A stretch of 22,510 bases of DNA from Porodaedalea pini. Taxonomy: Eukaryota > Basidiomycota > Agaricomycetes > Hymenochaetales > Hymenochaetaceae. The stretch spans positions 1 to 22,510 of the forward strand of contig NBAY01000176.1 of the NCBI GenBank assembly GCA_002794775.1, written 5' to 3'. Below the pieces are notes generated by a model. That model ran no database searches. It was not told the DNA's origin and saw only the letters and a list, made by a program, of their open reading frames with translations. Positions 19,501 through 22,510 of the stretch are shown one piece after another (position 1 is the first letter of the stretch; each line of letters starts with the position of its first letter). A program made the position numbers and the translations under genes.

Positions 19501-22500
19501 CGCTTGATGTACGTCGCTCACGAGGGCCGTTGGGTCGACATCTCGCTCCGTAACCTCACGGGTGACTGGCTGCGCCGGATCGAGGAGCGCTTCGCTGGAG
19601 TGAATAAGGCGTCTTTGCTTCAGTCCTACACATCTCTGGATGATCCGGTGAAGTTTATCGAGGGTTTCTTCGAGACCTATGCAGGGGCTACGCAGCAGCT
19701 GCTTGCTGCTGAAGACAAAGCGTACTTCCTGGCCATCGCGCAGCGCCCTGGTCAGAAGCCAGTTCCCTTCATCCCCGTTCTTGACGCAAGCTTCGAAGTC
19801 TGGTTCAAGAAGGTAAGCTCGTTATTTGGATTAAAAGCGCGGTCAGCACTTAACACAACTGTATAGGATTCCCTTTGGGCTGCAGAAGACATCGAGGCTG
19901 TGTTCGACCAGGATCCGCAGCGTGTCTGCATTTTGCAGGGTCCAGTTGCCGTCAAGCATTCGAAAGTCAAGGACGAACCTATCGCGGATCTGTTGGGTAA
20001 CATTACGTCGATGCTTTCGGACAAGCTACTTGAAAGATATTATGGCGGTGATGCGTCGAAAGTACCTACCGTGGACTATCTTGGAAACATGCCAGCACAG
20101 AAGAACGTTTCTCTTGCCGTGAAGACTAAGATCAACGGGGAGACTACGACGTATAGCATCGGGTCTAGCCCTCCATCGACAGAGAAATGGCTCGAGGCGC
20201 TCTCTGGAAGCAAGCTATCGTGGCTTCGTGCTCTCCTTACCGTTCCCTTTATTGTTCAGGGGACTTCATATGTTGACAACCCGTTGCGTCGCCTCTTCGC
20301 GCCGCGGGCTGGCCAGAAGGTCGTCGTGCAGAGTGCTAACGGTGTACCTACATCCTTGTCGCTCTACGGCTCCGCACGCTCGCATGGCGCTCACAAAGTG
20401 GATTTCAAGGCCGTTGAAGTTACGTACGATTCGGGTGCAAAGTCGATCAGCGTCACCATATTCGGAAGACCGCCGCGATGTTTCTGTGCCGCTGAGCCTC
20501 CTTTTCAACTATCGCCCCGATATGGGCTTCGCACCCATTCATGAAGTCGCTGAGGGCCGTAACCAGCGCATCAAGGAATTCTACTGGAGGCTATGGTTCG
20601 GCGACGATAGTAGTCTCCCTACTATCAACGTGCGCGGAGACCTTCAAGGGCCCGCAGGTTGCGATCGCATCTGAACATATTGAGAAGTTCTGCTCTGTAG
20701 TCGGCAATGATGAGAAGCATTTAAGACTGTGCGTAGCGAGGATGCGCAAAGCGCCGATGGATTTTGCTATCGTAACTGGATGGCAGGTGAGCGAGGAATT
20801 TCTTATTCTTTAAATCTGTTTTTAGTTGACGTATCTTCTGCAGGCGATCATGAAGGCGATTTTCCCGGAGTCGATCGATGGGGACCTGTTGAAGCTTGTT
20901 CACCTCTCCAATGGCTTCCACATGATGGCTGGCAGCAAGCCGCTCAAGGTGGGCGATGTTTGCCAAGCAGAGGCGCAGGTTGTTGCAGTCATCAACAATG
21001 ACAGTGGCAAGGTGGTCAAGGTGAAGGGACATGTCCTCCGTGAGGGCAAGCCGGTCATCGAGGTCATTTCGTCCTTCCTCTATCGCGGACGTTTTACCGA
21101 CTTCGCCAACACCTTTGAGGTCATTGACGAGCCGGACTACATCGTCAAGATGAAGTCAGATGCCGCTGTTGGTGTCTTGCAATCGAAGGAATGGTTCGAA
21201 TGGGAGGACGACACCAAGCCGCTCAAGGCCGGTACCTCTCTTATCTTCCGCCTCAAATCGGAGGGTTTCGTACAAGGACAAGACCCATTACTCTTCCTGT
21301 GTCGGTCTTCGGCGACATCTTTCGTGCGCGATCCTCTTAAGAATCTCGTCCAAGGTTGCGGCCGTAGACTTCTCGTCGGACGACTGCCAGGGTAACCCTG
21401 TCATCGCTTACCTAAAACGCCACGCTATCGAGCAAAACCTGACCGCACCGCTCTCGAATGAGGGCTACAGTTTGACAAGCGCCAGTGTGCCCAACACCTT
21501 CAGTGCACCGCTTACGAATGAACCATACTCCAAGGTCTCTGGCGACTTCAACCCGATTCACATCAATCCTTACTTCTCGGACTTTGCGTTCGCTTCCCTG
21601 GTACGATCACGCACGGCCTCTGGTCAAGTGCTGCGACGCGCCGGTTCGTTGAAAATGTCGTCGCGAAGGGTTATCCAGACCGTGTCCTTGCGTGAGTTCG
21701 ATCGACTTGATTCTCAATTTCTCTGCTCATGACACAACTGCTTTCTTAGTTACGATGTCTCCTTTGTCGGTATGGTCTTTGCCAGGTGATGAGCTCAAAG
21801 GTCGACATCAGGCACATTGGTATGAAGAACGGGAACATGGTTGTGAAGGTTACAACGTCAAATCTTGCGGGCGACAAGGTTCTTGAGGGCTCCGCTGAGG
21901 TTGCGCAGCCTGCTACGGCTTATGTCTTCACTGGTCAGGGCTCGCAGGAGCCAGGCATGGGTATGGACCTCTACAGCAATTCGCCCGCCGCTCGTGCCGT
22001 CTGGGAAGGTGCTGACAAGCATCTGCTCGCCGTCTACGGTTTCTCCATCGTCAACATTGTGAAGAACAACCCGAAGGAAAAGACTATTCACTTCGGTGGC
22101 ATCAAGGGTCAGGAGATTCGTCAACGTTACATGGACATGTCCTACGACACTATGGATAAGGACGGGCAAATCAAGACGCTCCCTCTCTTCGCGGACATCA
22201 ACAACCGCACGCCCCAGTATACCTTCAACCACCCGTCCGGGTTGTTATTTGCGACTCAGTTTGCACAGATTGCGCTCGTTGTGACAGAGAAGGCCGCCTT
22301 CGAGGACATGCGCTCGAAGGGCGTGGTGCAGTCAGACAGTGGCTTTGCCGGTCACTCGCTTGGCGAGTACTCAGCTCTCGCTTCGATCGCAGACGTCCTC
22401 CCGATCTCTGCGCTTGTTGACGTTGTCTTCTATCGCGGCATCACGATGCAGCGTGCGGTCGAGCGCGACGAGCAGAACCGCTCGAATTATGCGATGTGCG

Positions 22501-22510
22501 CAGTCAACCA
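16517..22510 (+). CDS. FAS1: Fatty acid synthase beta subunit (partial at the 3' end)
   Basis: This cytosolic multi-enzyme extends acyl chains with the FAS alpha functions. Exons are 16517-16594, 16655-18005, 18059-18362, 18420-19812, 19867-20786, 20844-21691 and 21750 onward, about 1880 residues visible. Order: acetyl transferase with GHSQG near residue 285; enoyl reductase barrel with MVAGMTPS near 597 and GGRAGGHHS near 741; dehydratase region with the MaoC-type block [17 protein letters not shown]; malonyl/palmitoyl transferase starting at [10 protein letters not shown], with active-site GHSLGEYSA at 22350 on. Fungal FAS1 is about 2050 residues, so only the C-terminus is missing, unless an alpha part is fused downstream, as occurs in some basidiomycetes. 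Between about 20464 and 21799 twelve small insertions break the frame; codon content between them is intact. Everything before and after reads cleanly. Confidence 0.93.

Noticed and set aside
18655..19521. 288-codon minus-strand open frame
   Set aside because: It lies opposite the well conserved enoyl reductase exon of FAS1 and is a shadow of its codon bias.
20464..21799. Calling FAS1 a pseudogene
   Set aside because: Insertions only, almost all in homopolymers and confined to one patch, with conserved codons between them and a clean gene on both sides; sequence error is more likely.

Overview
The window looks like nuclear DNA of an agaricomycete (mushroom-type) basidiomycete. Genes carry many short introns of roughly 40-80 bases with GTNNGT-like donors, two 28-base micro-exons occur in the V-ATPase gene, a fungal type I fatty acid synthase is present, F-box-like paralogues sit in tandem, and the mobile elements are of fungal type. 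There is no prokaryotic signal (no operons, no ribosome binding sites, no CRISPR).

Positions 1-6527 are a nest of transposable elements. The oldest layer (called C here) is a minus-strand, intron-containing gene that reads as the front part of a DDE-1/pogo-like transposase. It can be followed from 6527 to 3477 in one consistent frame, interrupted by five in-frame stops and by insertions. Element A copy 2 (about 4396-5854, probably a solo LTR) sits in an exon of C. Element B, a Ty3/gypsy retrotransposon on the minus strand, sits in the next-to-last visible intron boundary of C, starting at 3453. Its 5' LTR is 3012-3453, followed by an 11-base self-primer-type binding site, a leader, gag, a gag-pro frameshift site, protease and the first 55 codons of pol. 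A second copy of A (copy 1, 1-424) interrupts pol of B. The rest of A copy 1, of B and of C should lie to the left of the window.

Positions 6528-8482 are mostly gene-poor and hold an intron-bearing tRNA-Ser(GCT) on the minus strand at 7717-7810. Two intronless tandem paralogues of an F-box-like protein follow on the plus strand (8483-9751 and 10074-11342), each 422 residues.

The right half holds conserved housekeeping genes: VMA2 (V-ATPase subunit B, minus, nine exons, 516 residues, 11732-13775), a small three-exon gene for an unrecognised 106-residue protein (minus, 14477-14934), about 1.6 kb without a recognisable gene, and the fatty acid synthase beta-subunit gene FAS1 (plus, from 16517, running off the window after the malonyl/palmitoyl transferase active site). 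Within FAS1, between about 20.46 and 21.81 kb, twelve small insertions (nearly all homopolymers one base too long) break the frame again and again in otherwise well conserved coding sequence. This looks more like a sequence-quality problem than a dead gene.

I found no clearly new biological system. The most informative signals are the self-priming architecture of element B, the nested order of insertions, and the insertion-only frame breaks in FAS1.
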